Positions 8,301 through 16,957 of a stretch of DNA of 64,000 nt are shown piece by piece. The DNA comes from Stutzerimonas stutzeri (lineage in GTDB: Bacteria > Pseudomonadota > Gammaproteobacteria > Pseudomonadales > Pseudomonadaceae). Positions within the stretch are counted from its first letter, which is position 1; each line of letters opens with the position of its first letter. The position numbers and the translations under genes are program-made. Location: the NCBI RefSeq assembly GCF_024448715.1, contig NZ_JAMOHZ010000009.1, positions 62,001 to 126,000 on the forward strand, in the 5' to 3' direction. The notes beneath the pieces are model-generated. The model was given only the letters and a program-made list of their open reading frames with translations. It was not told where the DNA came from and did no database searches.

Positions 8301-9485
8301 ATGATTATCGAGATCAGAAAGGCAGGCTTCGTCAATAAAGGCGCCGAGCTCATGTTGCACGCGGCGTTGCAGAAGCTGAAGACCCGGTATCCCGACGCTA
8401 CCTACGTCATGGCACCGACACCTAAAAAGGCTGAACAACCGTTCCACAAACTCGTTCAGCTGGGTTTCTATCCGAAGGCATGGCTGTGGCGCTACGGCAT
8501 CCAGTGGGGCGGCCTGGCGAATTTCGTGCCGCGTCCGCTACGCGAAATGTACGGCGTGGTGCTGGACAAGGAAGTCGACGTAGTCATCGACGCGGCCGGC
8601 TTCGCCTACAGCGATCAGTGGGGTGAAAGCCCTTGCGCAGAGCTGGCGCAATCGGCTAAACGCTGGAGCAAGCACGGCACTCGAGTGATTTTGTTGCCGC
8701 AGGCGCTGGGCCCGTTCAAGTCGGAGAAGAACCAGGCGGCGATGAAGACCGTTGTCGATAACGTCGATCTGATCTTTCCACGCGAGCGCATCTCTTACGA
8801 ACACCTGACCGGGTTGGTCGGTGAGCAGAGCAAGATTCGCCAGTCGCCCGATTTCACCAATCTGATCTCCGGCGTGATTCCGCCCAATTTCGACGCCGTG
8901 CAGAATCGCTTCTGCATCGTTCCCAACTGCCGAATGCTGGACAAGACCGACCAGAAGACGCGCGACGCCTATCTGCCCTTCCTCATCACGTGCACCCGCT
9001 ATTTGCTGGAGAAGGATGCCAAGCCGTTCGTGCTGGTTCACGAGGGCAAGGACGACCTGATGCTGGCCGAGAAACTCTCGGCGGCCGTTGGCGGTATCCC
9101 GATCGTCAGGGAAAGCGGTGCGCTGGAAATCAAGGGCATCCTCGGTGCCTGCAGCGGCACGCTGGGCAGTCGCTTCCATGGCCTGGTCAGTGCGTTATCG
9201 CAGGGCGTGCCGGCGCTGGCGACCGGCTGGAGCCACAAATACCAGATGCTCTTCGAGGATTACGGATTTCTGGATGGATTGGTCGAGGTGACCACCGACG
9301 AAGCGGAGATCAAGCGCAAGATCGATCTGGTCACCGACGAAAGCGCGCGGATCGAGGCACTGATTCAAGCTCGCACTGCGCAGCTCAAACAGCAATCCGA
9401 GCAAATGTGGCAGCGGGTGTATGCCGTGATCGACCAGTGCGAGCGCGCGCGCCAGACGCAGCACCACACCGCCGGCGCCGCCTGA
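8301..9485 (+). CDS. Polysaccharide pyruvyl transferase family protein
   Basis: 394 residues, starting 8 bases after the nitroreductase stop with GAGG upstream. The family transfers pyruvate from phosphoenolpyruvate to sugar hydroxyls as ketals, adding negative charge to surface polysaccharides. Family features include the N-terminal NKGAELMLHAAL, the segment DVVIDAAGFAYSDQWG, LLPQALGPFKSEKN, and the C-terminal GTLGSRFHGLVSALSQGVPA with its conserved RFH. It is the last gene of a three-gene unit with flippase and nitroreductase; no terminator is evident, but REP-like repeats follow. Confidence 0.88.
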   Translation: MIIEIRKAGFVNKGAELMLHAALQKLKTRYPDATYVMAPTPKKAEQPFHKLVQLGFYPKAWLWRYGIQWGGLANFVPRPLREMYGVVLDKEVDVVIDAAGFAYSDQWGESPCAELAQSAKRWSKHGTRVILLPQALGPFKSEKNQAAMKTVVDNVDLIFPRERISYEHLTGLVGEQSKIRQSPDFTNLISGVIPPNFDAVQNRFCIVPNCRMLDKTDQKTRDAYLPFLITCTRYLLEKDAKPFVLVHEGKDDLMLAEKLSAAVGGIPIVRESGALEIKGILGACSGTLGSRFHGLVSALSQGVPALATGWSHKYQMLFEDYGFLDGLVEVTTDEAEIKRKIDLVTDESARIEALIQARTAQLKQQSEQMWQRVYAVIDQCERARQTQHHTAGAA

Positions 9486-9554
9486 GTCTCGCGGACAGGC
9501 CTGGCGAGATATTGAAGAGCTGCTTGAGCGAGCAAGCGTTCCGCTTCACTCTTT

Positions 9555-9637
9555 GTAGGGTGGGCTTCAGCCCACCAAAAATCGGAGCCAGCAAGCAAAC
9601 GGTGGGCTGAAGCGGAGCGCCGCCCGGCCCACCCTAC
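9555..9637. repeat. REP-like imperfect palindrome, copy 1
   Basis: The element begins GTAGGGTGGGCTTCAGCCCA and ends with GGCCCACCCTAC, with internal complementary segments. Its reverse complement closely matches the element at 46696-46766, so the window has two inverted copies of one family. A partial third copy follows at about 9665-9700 (GGCGGCGTTCCGCTTCAGCC). Sequences of this kind are dispersed intergenic repeats in pseudomonads. Confidence 0.7.
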
Positions 9638-9704
9638 CAGGGCCTGCGCGGCTTGTAGCGGCTTGTAGGTGGGGCCTGGCGGCGTTCCGCTTCAGCCCAT
9701 CTGC

Positions 9705-10310
9705 TCAGTCGCGCCGCGCGAAGCGCTGGCGGAGCAGCCTGTACAGGTAAAAGAGCACGAATAGCACCACCACGCCGGTGGAAATCGGATCGAGGTACTC
9801 GGAAACCTTTTCATACTGCGATTCGAGCATAAAGCCCGCCAACGCCAGCAGCGCCGTCCAGAGCAACGACCCCAGCGTCGAGTAAATCAGGAACAGCGTC
9901 ATCGGCATGCCGACGATACCGGCCGGCACGGAAATCAGCGTGCGCACCGCTGGCATCAGACGGCCAAAAAACACCGCGCCCTTGCCGTGCCGGTCGAACC
10001 AGTTGCTCGCTTTGTCGACGTCTTCCGGCGACAGGGTCAGCCAATGCCCCCAACGCTTGGCGAGGCGCTTCATGCGTTCCTTGCCGAGCTTGGCGCCGGC
10101 GTAATACCAAGGCAGCGCACCCACCACCGAGCCAGCGGTGCCAGCAGCAATCACCCCGGCAAAATTCAGCTCACCGCGCGCCGCCACGAAGCCCGCCAGC
10201 GGCATGATCAGCTCGGACGGAATCGGCGGAAAAATATTCTCCAACAGCATCAGCGCGAACACGCCCACATAGCCAAACGCCGAAACCACTTCCACGATTT
10301 TGTCGAACAT
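9705..10310 (-). CDS. DedA family membrane protein
   Basis: 201 residues. The start at 10310 follows GAGGTAA and lies only three bases after the stop of the cytochrome c gene. DedA/SNARE-associated features are visible: an N-terminal hydrophobic segment with ENIFPPIPSELIMPLAGF, the conserved GRLMPAVRTLISVPAG, and several membrane helices. DedA proteins are inner-membrane proteins linked to lipid-carrier recycling, membrane potential and envelope homeostasis. Its place as last gene of a cytochrome oxidase operon is notable and could link respiration with membrane maintenance, but the link is inference. Confidence 0.88.
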   Translation of the reverse strand: MFDKIVEVVSAFGYVGVFALMLLENIFPPIPSELIMPLAGFVAARGELNFAGVIAAGTAGSVVGALPWYYAGAKLGKERMKRLAKRWGHWLTLSPEDVDKASNWFDRHGKGAVFFGRLMPAVRTLISVPAGIVGMPMTLFLIYSTLGSLLWTALLALAGFMLESQYEKVSEYLDPISTGVVVLFVLFYLYRLLRQRFARRD

Positions 10311-10313
10311 CGG

Positions 10314-11558
10314 TTACCTCTGTTGTGGTGATACGGCGGCCGGTTTGGTAGCCAATGTCGATGCCACCTGCTGCGGCAACGATGCATAGTAATCCGCCAG
10401 CGCCTGCATTTGCTCTGGCGTCAACCGCTGCGCGGCGCTATGCATGATCTGCGCGTATTCGCCGCCGCCACGTGTGCCGGAGGTGAACAGCTCCAGCTGC
10501 TGCTTTAGATAACTGGCGTACTGTCCGGCAATGTTGGGGTACATCGGGTTGCGCGGACCGGTCTTCGGACCGTGGCAATGCACGCAGGAGGGGATGCCGC
10601 GCTCAGGCACGCCTCGCTCGGCCAATGTCTTGCCTTCGGCGAGCGCAGCAGGCGTCGGTGCTGGAGCGTCCGTTCGGCTGACCGTCGGCAGTTCGGCGAA
10701 GTGCCTGGCCAGCGCCTGCAGAACTGACGGCTCAAGCCCAGCGGCGATGGGCTGCATGATGCCGCTGTAACGTTTTCCATTGGCGTAAGCCTGCAGCGTG
10801 CCAAGCAGATATGCCTCGCTCTGCCCTGCCAACCGCGGAAAGGCGCCTTGCCCGCGTCCGCCACCATCGGCGGCGTGGCAGCGATTGCAGTTGGCCAAGA
10901 CCGGGCCCAGCGGATCACCGAGCGAGCGCAAATGATCGGGCGTCACCGGCTCGGCGACATCAGCGGCACGTTCGCCCAGCGCAAGCTCCCGGTAGCGCGC
11001 GGTGGACATCTCCGGCATCGCCTGGAGAAACGCCACCATGGCCCAGACTTCATCCTCACGCTTGGATGCCGGCCAGGCCGGCATGGCGGTGTACTTGACG
11101 CCGTTCTTGACGATCCAGAACAACTCCTGTGGTTCCCAGTGCTCGATACGCGGCGGCAGAAGCGGTGGTTCGGGCGTCATCTGCTGCGCAATCAGAGAGC
11201 GCTCTCGCCCCGGCGCGCCATGACAAGTGACGCAGCCGGTTTCGTAATGGCCGGCGCCCTTGAGCACCAGTGCCGGATCGTCGAGCGGCGGCACCTCGAT
11301 GCCCATCGACTGGGTGCTCACCGCGCGGCGCATGGCGTAATGCAGCACCCAGCCGGTCGCCGCCCAGTGGCCGGAGCTGGCGCTGATCGACACCAACCCC
11401 AGCGAGATCAGCAAGAAGCCGCCGGAGCCTGCGAGCGCAATCATCAGCGCCACTGCCGCCAGAACGCGTTTCCACGAGCCGCCCGTCAACCAGCGCAGCC
11501 ACCGGCGCAGGGGCGTCGAGAGTCGCTGCAACATTCGCCTAGCTGACCGAAGCGGCAT
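10314..11558 (-). CDS. Membrane-anchored triheme cytochrome c
   Basis: 414 residues from the ATG at 11558, chosen because AGGA stands eight bases upstream; ATG 11534 is an alternative and GTG 11582 is less likely. A single hydrophobic anchor (about 32-60) precedes a periplasmic part with three heme-attachment motifs: CVTCH (109-113), CNRCH (224-228) and CVHCH (325-329). The central and C-terminal domains resemble the tandem class I cytochromes of the cytochrome c4/c553 type. The start overlaps the ctaG 3' end. In this operon it probably feeds electrons to, or shuttles them for, the caa3 oxidase. Confidence 0.85.
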   Translation of the reverse strand: MPLRSARRMLQRLSTPLRRWLRWLTGGSWKRVLAAVALMIALAGSGGFLLISLGLVSISASSGHWAATGWVLHYAMRRAVSTQSMGIEVPPLDDPALVLKGAGHYETGCVTCHGAPGRERSLIAQQMTPEPPLLPPRIEHWEPQELFWIVKNGVKYTAMPAWPASKREDEVWAMVAFLQAMPEMSTARYRELALGERAADVAEPVTPDHLRSLGDPLGPVLANCNRCHAADGGGRGQGAFPRLAGQSEAYLLGTLQAYANGKRYSGIMQPIAAGLEPSVLQALARHFAELPTVSRTDAPAPTPAALAEGKTLAERGVPERGIPSCVHCHGPKTGPRNPMYPNIAGQYASYLKQQLELFTSGTRGGGEYAQIMHSAAQRLTPEQMQALADYYASLPQQVASTLATKPAAVSPQQR

Positions 11559-12168
11559 GGCGCTTGTCCTGTAGAAGGCCACTTAGCAAATACAGCCCGC
11601 CGATCAGGTAGGACGTGCCGCCGAATATCAGCATGATCACGCCGCCCAGTTGCTGATCCTCAAGCGGGCCGAGGCCCGACAACGCTGAGCCGGTGTGCTC
11701 GAACAGCGGTCGGTTCGCCATCGTCAGCAGCACGCCAAGCAGCGTCATGTGCATCGAGGTCAGCAGCAACCCGGCGATACCGGCCAGCGCACGGTGATGC
11801 CGGACGCCGCCGAACGCCGCGAGCCACACCAGCAGGCCGACGACCAAGTAGCTGCCTTGCTCCAGCAACTCGGCGGACTGCGATGTGCGTGCGGCATGGT
11901 GCAGAGCCGGCATATGCCAGGCCCAGACCACGAATAGCTCGATCACCGACGCCAGAACCGGCGAGAACAGAAATGGGATTCGGCTGGAGAAATCCAACCG
12001 GCTGCCAGCGAGGCCGATCGCCAGCAACGGCGCCGCGACTGCCACCACCATCACGTGCATGAGCATGTGCCCGACGAACAACCGATCGGCCATCGCCGGC
12101 AGCGGGCCGAGCCACACCGCCGCCAGTGTGGTCAGGCCCAGCATCAATGACAACGGACGCCAGATCAT
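11539..12168 (-). CDS. ctaG: Cytochrome c oxidase assembly protein, caa3_CtaG family
   Basis: 209 residues; the start forms an ATGA overlap with the upstream small membrane protein. About six membrane helices are predicted, with conserved histidines in GHMLMHVMVVAVAAPLL, WAWHMPALHHAA and TSMHMTLLG, which fit the caa3-type CtaG family involved in copper-centre assembly. The family differs from the eukaryote-like Cox11 proteins also called CtaG. The setting directly after the oxidase subunits supports the call. Confidence 0.85.
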   Translation of the reverse strand: MIWRPLSLMLGLTTLAAVWLGPLPAMADRLFVGHMLMHVMVVAVAAPLLAIGLAGSRLDFSSRIPFLFSPVLASVIELFVVWAWHMPALHHAARTSQSAELLEQGSYLVVGLLVWLAAFGGVRHHRALAGIAGLLLTSMHMTLLGVLLTMANRPLFEHTGSALSGLGPLEDQQLGGVIMLIFGGTSYLIGGLYLLSGLLQDKRHAASVS

Positions 12169-12578
12169 GCGCAACTCCGGATGAAGACCACACAGAGGGC
12201 GACGAAAACCGTCGCGACAAAACTCAAACCGCTAAGCAGCAATGTCGAAAAGCCGAGAAACCGATGGCGGTCGGCGGGCGTATCGAAATCATGCGGTGCG
12301 GTGGCGTTACCGAAGCTGTGCATGCGCCACCCGCGCCAGCCGGTCGCGGCTATACCGATGAGCGCTAGCAGCGTTAGCACACCGATGACGATGCGCACGT
12401 CAGCCAACGCTCCCGTACGCCCCGCGACCTTGGCGCACCAGACCGCGGCCGCAGCATAGGACAGCACGAAGTGCACCGCCCAGATGGCCGGCCCGAAGGT
12501 TAGTAGCCAGAGCGTAACCCGCTCGTCAGGCGGTGCTTCGGCGTTATCTTCCGGCCGGATTTCGGTTCGCTCGCTCAT
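12165..12578 (-). CDS. Small membrane protein of the caa3 oxidase operon, unknown function
   Basis: 137 residues, overlapping by four bases both the oxidase subunit I/III gene before it and ctaG after it. After a charged N-terminus, three hydrophobic segments are visible (about 25-50, 58-78 and 108-134), with a conserved-looking WAVHFVLSYAAAAVWC segment. I do not recognise a named family. Its fixed position and tight coupling suggest an accessory or assembly role for the oxidase, comparable in place though not in sequence to small subunit IV. Confidence 0.7.
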   Translation of the reverse strand: MSERTEIRPEDNAEAPPDERVTLWLLTFGPAIWAVHFVLSYAAAAVWCAKVAGRTGALADVRIVIGVLTLLALIGIAATGWRGWRMHSFGNATAPHDFDTPADRHRFLGFSTLLLSGLSFVATVFVALCVVFIRSCA

Positions 12579-15121
12579 GCGACCTCCGGGAAGCCGGCAA
12601 TGACCGCGACGGTCACGACCAAGGTAATCGCCATGAAATGCCAGTAGAGCGCGACATTACGGATATCGATATCGTGCTCGGCGGTCATCCGCCCGGCAGC
12701 CCGGCGCGCCAGGCAGTACAGCTGCATGATCAGACCGATGCCCAGGTGCAGCAGGCACCAGAGCACCAGCACCCAGACGGTCGCCGGGTAAACATTGCTG
12801 GTCGGATCGAGTCCGCTGAAATGCGGCCCGGCCCATAGCGAGTAGGCGCCCGCCAGGGTCAGCAAGACGGCCAGCCCCAGCGCGAGGTAGAAGCCCGGCG
12901 CCTGATCACGATCATTGCAGCGGCGTGCCAGTAGCGTCAGGCCCCAGGAGGCGAGGATTAGACCAAGCGCGATCAACGGCCAGACCACACCGGGACCGGC
13001 GGCGTCCGCGGGTGGGAAATCCTCATGCACCGTCCAGAAGAAGAAGTAGCCGAACACCAGGCTGGCGAAGGCGCTCATGTCACCGATCATGGTGATGAAC
13101 ATGGCCCACCAGCCCACCGACTTGGCGCCTGAGGCATAGAGCGGCGCCGACACGTTCAGGCCGATGTCTTTTCGCGGCTTCTCCGGAATCACCGCAGTAC
13201 CCGTCCACAGCCAGATAAGAATGGTTACCAGGGCTAGAAAGCCGCTGGTCAGCGCTGCGACGTACCAGCTGTAGGTGGCGAAGATAAACAGGCCGCCAGT
13301 GAAGACCGCCGCCCAGAAGCTGAGAAAGGTCGGCCCGGGCACCCGCAGGCATTGGATCGGCTCGGCATCGATGATGCTGCTGATCAGCGTCTCGCGCTTG
13401 CCCTCTTCGGCATCGGGCAGATAAAAGCGCCCGGCATCGACGTCGCGCATCAGATTCGGCTGGTCCCACAGTGGGTAGCGGCTCTTGATGATCGGAATCG
13501 AGCGCACACCCCAGGACTTGCCGGGCATTTCGGCCAGCCATTCCAGAGTGCCGGCGTTCCACGGGTTGCGCTTGCTGTAAGGCTGCTTGCCCTTGGGCCG
13601 CAGCACGTCCCAGACCAGCACCGCGACTCCGGCGGCGAGAATGAAGGCGCCGACCGTGGAGACCATGTTAAGCACGTCGAAGCCCATGTCCGGCGCATAG
13701 GTATAGACCCGCCGCGGCATGCCCAGAAGCCCCGTGAAATGCATCGGCAGAAAGGCGATGTTGAAGCCGATGAACATCAGCCAGAAGGCGATGCGTCCGA
13801 GGCGGTCCGACAGCGTCTTGCTCATCGTCAGCGGGAAGAAGTAATAGAGACCCGCGATTACCGGGAACAGCATCCCGCCGATCAGCACGTAGTGCAGGTG
13901 GGCGACGATGAAGTAGGTGTCGTGCGCCTGAAAGTCGAACGGCGCCAGCGCCACCATCACGCCGGTCAAGCCGCCGAGGACGAAGATCGCCAGCGCGCCG
14001 GCGACGAACAGCATCGGCACCGATTTGACGAACCGCCCCGCCAGCGCCGTGGCGAGAAAACAGAAGATCTGCACCCCGGTGGGGATCGCCACCGCCTCGG
14101 ACGCCGCCGAGAAGAACGCCAGCGAGATGCCTGGCATGCCGGTGGTGAACATGTGGTGCACCCACAGCCCGAAGCTGATGAACCCGGTGCCCACCGCGGC
14201 CAGCACTATGAATGTGTAACCGACAATGGGCCGCTGGGCGGCGGTCGGCACGATGGTCGCCACCAGCGCCACGGCGGGCAGGAAGATGATGTAAACCTCG
14301 GGATGGCCGAAGATCCAGAACAGGTGCTGCCACAGCAGCGGATCGCCGCCGCGGGTGTGGTCGAAGAACGGCCAGTCGAACGCGCGCTCCAGCTCGAACA
14401 ACAGGTCCCCGGCGATCAGCGGCGGGAAGGCGAACAGGATCATTCCCGCCACCACCAGGATGTACCAGGTGTATAGCGGGATCAGGTTGATGCGCATGCC
14501 CGGCGGGCGCGTTTTCAGCACACCGACGATCAGCTCCACCGCCGCCGCAATCGACGACACCTCGATGAACGACAGGCCCAGCAGCCAGATATCCGCGCCG
14601 AGCCCGTCCTGGTAGGTGGTGGTCAGCGGCGGGTACATGAACCAGCCGCCCTGAGGCGCGACACCAAAGAAGATCGAGCCGCAGACGAACACGCCACCGA
14701 TGATGAAGCACCAGAAGCCGTAGGCCGACAGCCGCGGGAATGGCAGGTCCCGCGCGCCGAGCATCTGCGGCAGGATGAGGATCGAGAACGCCTCGAAGAT
14801 CGGCACGCCGAACAGGAACATCATCACCGAGCCGTGCAGGGTGAAGACCTGGTTGTAGGTGTCGGCAGACAGCAGGTCGTTGTTCGGCACCGCCAGCTGG
14901 GCGCGGATCAGCATGGCCAGCACGCCGGCAAAGAGGAAGAACAAAAAGGACACGCCGGTGTACCAGAGCCCGACCTCGGTGTTGTTCACCGCCGACCAGT
15001 AGCGCCAGCCGGTGGGCGTCTTCCAGGCGGCGGCAAGGCGTTCGGCTTGCGCCTTGGCGTGAGCTTCGTCGTGCGGGTCGCGATTGCTCTCCGGCTCGGT
15101 CACGTCCATCGGCTCGCTCAT
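12575..15121 (-). CDS. ctaD: Cytochrome c oxidase subunit I fused to subunit III (caa3-type)
   Basis: 848 residues, longer than a normal subunit I (about 530) because a subunit III-like region follows from about residue 615. Subunit I motifs: LHGSVMMFLF (heme a ligand), FGHPEVYI with the CuB His, the cross-linked Tyr and the D-channel Glu of A1-type oxidases, WVHHMFTTG (two CuB His), and AHDTYFIVAHLHYV (heme a3 and a ligands). The C-terminal part has the VGWWAMFITMIGDMSAFASL and FFFWTVHEDFPP segments of subunit III. It reduces oxygen to water while pumping protons at the inner membrane. It is translationally coupled to ctaC upstream and the small membrane protein downstream by ATGA overlaps. 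Confidence 0.93.
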   Translation of the reverse strand: MSEPMDVTEPESNRDPHDEAHAKAQAERLAAAWKTPTGWRYWSAVNNTEVGLWYTGVSFLFFLFAGVLAMLIRAQLAVPNNDLLSADTYNQVFTLHGSVMMFLFGVPIFEAFSILILPQMLGARDLPFPRLSAYGFWCFIIGGVFVCGSIFFGVAPQGGWFMYPPLTTTYQDGLGADIWLLGLSFIEVSSIAAAVELIVGVLKTRPPGMRINLIPLYTWYILVVAGMILFAFPPLIAGDLLFELERAFDWPFFDHTRGGDPLLWQHLFWIFGHPEVYIIFLPAVALVATIVPTAAQRPIVGYTFIVLAAVGTGFISFGLWVHHMFTTGMPGISLAFFSAASEAVAIPTGVQIFCFLATALAGRFVKSVPMLFVAGALAIFVLGGLTGVMVALAPFDFQAHDTYFIVAHLHYVLIGGMLFPVIAGLYYFFPLTMSKTLSDRLGRIAFWLMFIGFNIAFLPMHFTGLLGMPRRVYTYAPDMGFDVLNMVSTVGAFILAAGVAVLVWDVLRPKGKQPYSKRNPWNAGTLEWLAEMPGKSWGVRSIPIIKSRYPLWDQPNLMRDVDAGRFYLPDAEEGKRETLISSIIDAEPIQCLRVPGPTFLSFWAAVFTGGLFIFATYSWYVAALTSGFLALVTILIWLWTGTAVIPEKPRKDIGLNVSAPLYASGAKSVGWWAMFITMIGDMSAFASLVFGYFFFWTVHEDFPPADAAGPGVVWPLIALGLILASWGLTLLARRCNDRDQAPGFYLALGLAVLLTLAGAYSLWAGPHFSGLDPTSNVYPATVWVLVLWCLLHLGIGLIMQLYCLARRAAGRMTAEHDIDIRNVALYWHFMAITLVVTVAVIAGFPEVA

Positions 15122-16128
15122 TTCAGTCCGCTCAGGTAATGGGCCATGGCGTTCAATTGCTCACCGGGCAACATGCCGAAAGCGGGCATTCTTACATCCG
15201 GTTTGATCTCGCCGGTGTGGCCGATCCAGCGCTGGAACGCCTCGACATCGGCCGGCAGGGTCCCGGCCGCGAGGCTCAGGCGGCTGCCAACGTGGGTCAG
15301 ATCCGGTCCGACCGTGCCGTCGGCCTCGGTGCCGCGCACGCTGTGGCAGGCGCTGCAGCCGTTGCTGAGAAAAGCGCGCTGGCCTGCTTGCTGCAAAGCC
15401 GAATCTGGCGCCCGTGCCGGCTGCGCCTGTCCCGCAAGCCAGTCGGTAAAGGCTTCCGGCTCCATCACCACCACGGCGAAATTCATCAGTGCATGGGACG
15501 CGCCGCAGTATTCGGCGCAGGCGCCGCGGAAGGTGCCGGTGCGTGTCGGCTCCAGCACAAGCTTGTTGGTGCGGCCGGGAATCATGTCGACCTTGCCGCC
15601 AAGCGAAGGAATCCAGAACGAGTGGATTACGTCCGGGCTGGTCAGGCTGAAGGCCACCCGCTGGCCCACCGGCAGGCGAATCTCGTTGGCCAGCTCCACC
15701 TTGTCGCCCGCCTCAGTCTGATAACGCACGCGCCACCACCACTGCTCGCCGGCCACGTCGACTCTGAGGCCGATAGCCTCGGTGGAGCGCAGCTGTGGCA
15801 TCAGCATCAGCCCGTAAATCAGCAGGCCGGTCAGTACCACCACCGGGAAAATGATCCCGCCACCGATGATCAGCCAGCGTGCACCGCGAATGCCGTGCGC
15901 TTCCGGGTGCGCCTGGGTCGCGTAGATGGCGATGCCCATCACCGCCGCCCAGATGACGAGCGCGCCACCGCTCATCCACCAAAACAGCTCGGCGATGCTC
16001 TGTGCACCCACGCCGGCGGGATTCAGCGCGGACTGTTGTCCGTCACAGCCAGTCAGCAGCGTGAGCAGCGCCAGCCCGAGGCCATGCGGCGATAGCCTCG
16101 CTCGGATGCTGCCGGTCAGAGTGGGCAC
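15118..16128 (-). CDS. ctaC: Cytochrome c oxidase subunit II with fused cytochrome c domain (caa3-type)
   Basis: 336 residues from the GTG at 16128, chosen because AGGCGG lies a few bases upstream and the result is a proper lipoprotein signal (LLTLLTGC, Cys about 28). Two membrane helices follow. The cupredoxin domain carries the CuA site (DVIHSFW, then GACAEYCGASHALMNF with the two Cys, His and Met), and the C-terminal domain has one heme c motif (CSACH) with a distal Met region (RMPAFGML). This fused cytochrome defines the caa3 class. It is the first gene of the operon through dedA. Confidence 0.92.
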   Translation of the reverse strand: MPTLTGSIRARLSPHGLGLALLTLLTGCDGQQSALNPAGVGAQSIAELFWWMSGGALVIWAAVMGIAIYATQAHPEAHGIRGARWLIIGGGIIFPVVVLTGLLIYGLMLMPQLRSTEAIGLRVDVAGEQWWWRVRYQTEAGDKVELANEIRLPVGQRVAFSLTSPDVIHSFWIPSLGGKVDMIPGRTNKLVLEPTRTGTFRGACAEYCGASHALMNFAVVVMEPEAFTDWLAGQAQPARAPDSALQQAGQRAFLSNGCSACHSVRGTEADGTVGPDLTHVGSRLSLAAGTLPADVEAFQRWIGHTGEIKPDVRMPAFGMLPGEQLNAMAHYLSGLK

Positions 16129-16283
16129 ATAGTCCGCCTCGCTAAGGGTCCAGCTTTTGTGACCCCTCTCAGGCGAAAAAAGTTGGATAGCGGCCGGCTG
16201 CAATATCGGCCCCGGCCGCTGGACGGACCCTCTTGCCGCTGCGCTGGTCCCACAAGGGAGACAGTTATCGATCAGGAGAGAAC

Positions 16284-16937
16284 ATGGAGACAGACCGAAG
16301 CCACCGACGCTTCCTACTGACGCTGGCTGGGCTCTTTCTGATGGTTTGGGGGGCGCTGGCCATCGCACCGTTCAACCGCCACGATTGGCTGCTGGAAAAC
16401 CTGCTAGTGCTGGCCCTGGTTGCCGCCCTGCTGTTTGGTCACAAGCACTACCTGCCATCGCGTAGCGCAGCAACGCTGATTTTTCTCTACCTTTGTGTCC
16501 ATCAGTTAGGCGCGCACTACACCTATGCCAACGTTCCTTACGACGCCTGGTGGCAGGCACTGACCGGAGAGAGCCTGAACGACCAGATGGGCTGGGAACG
16601 CAACCAGTTCGACCGGCTGGCGCACTTCAGCTATGGGCTGCTGCTGGCCTATCCCATCCGCGAAGTGCTGATCCGCCTGGGCCTGCGCCCAGGGTTCTGG
16701 AGCCTGGTGCTGCCAGTAGACATCGTGCTCTCGACCTCAGCGGTCTACGAGCTGATCGAATGGTTTGGCGCCGAGATGCTCGGCGGTGGGCTGGGACGCA
16801 CCTTCCTGGCGACACAGAACGATAGATGGGACCCGCAAAAGGATATGGCTCTGGCGACAGCCGGAGCGATTGTCGCCATGATCGTCACTGCGCTTGTCGT
16901 CAAAACACAGCGCTCACACAACGATTCGGCCAGCTGA
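16284..16937 (+). CDS. DUF2238 / YjdF-like inner-membrane protein
   Basis: 217 residues; start at 16284 with AGGAG five bases upstream. About six hydrophobic segments. The family signature is clear in HQLGAHYTYANVPYD, ERNQFDRLAHFSYGLLLAYP and the final NDRWDPQKDMALATAGA. The function of this family is unknown. It is divergent from the oxidase operon and converges on the vanZ-like gene with only 20 bases between. Confidence 0.82.
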   Translation: METDRSHRRFLLTLAGLFLMVWGALAIAPFNRHDWLLENLLVLALVAALLFGHKHYLPSRSAATLIFLYLCVHQLGAHYTYANVPYDAWWQALTGESLNDQMGWERNQFDRLAHFSYGLLLAYPIREVLIRLGLRPGFWSLVLPVDIVLSTSAVYELIEWFGAEMLGGGLGRTFLATQNDRWDPQKDMALATAGAIVAMIVTALVVKTQRSHNDSAS

Positions 16938-16957
16938 TGCGCTACGCCGACCAAGCT

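Noticed and set aside
13352..14476. Long plus-strand ORF (374 aa) within the oxidase subunit I region
   Set aside because: It is antisense to the clear CtaD frame, rich in His/Arg/Gln, and without a family-like sequence; a GC-rich shadow.
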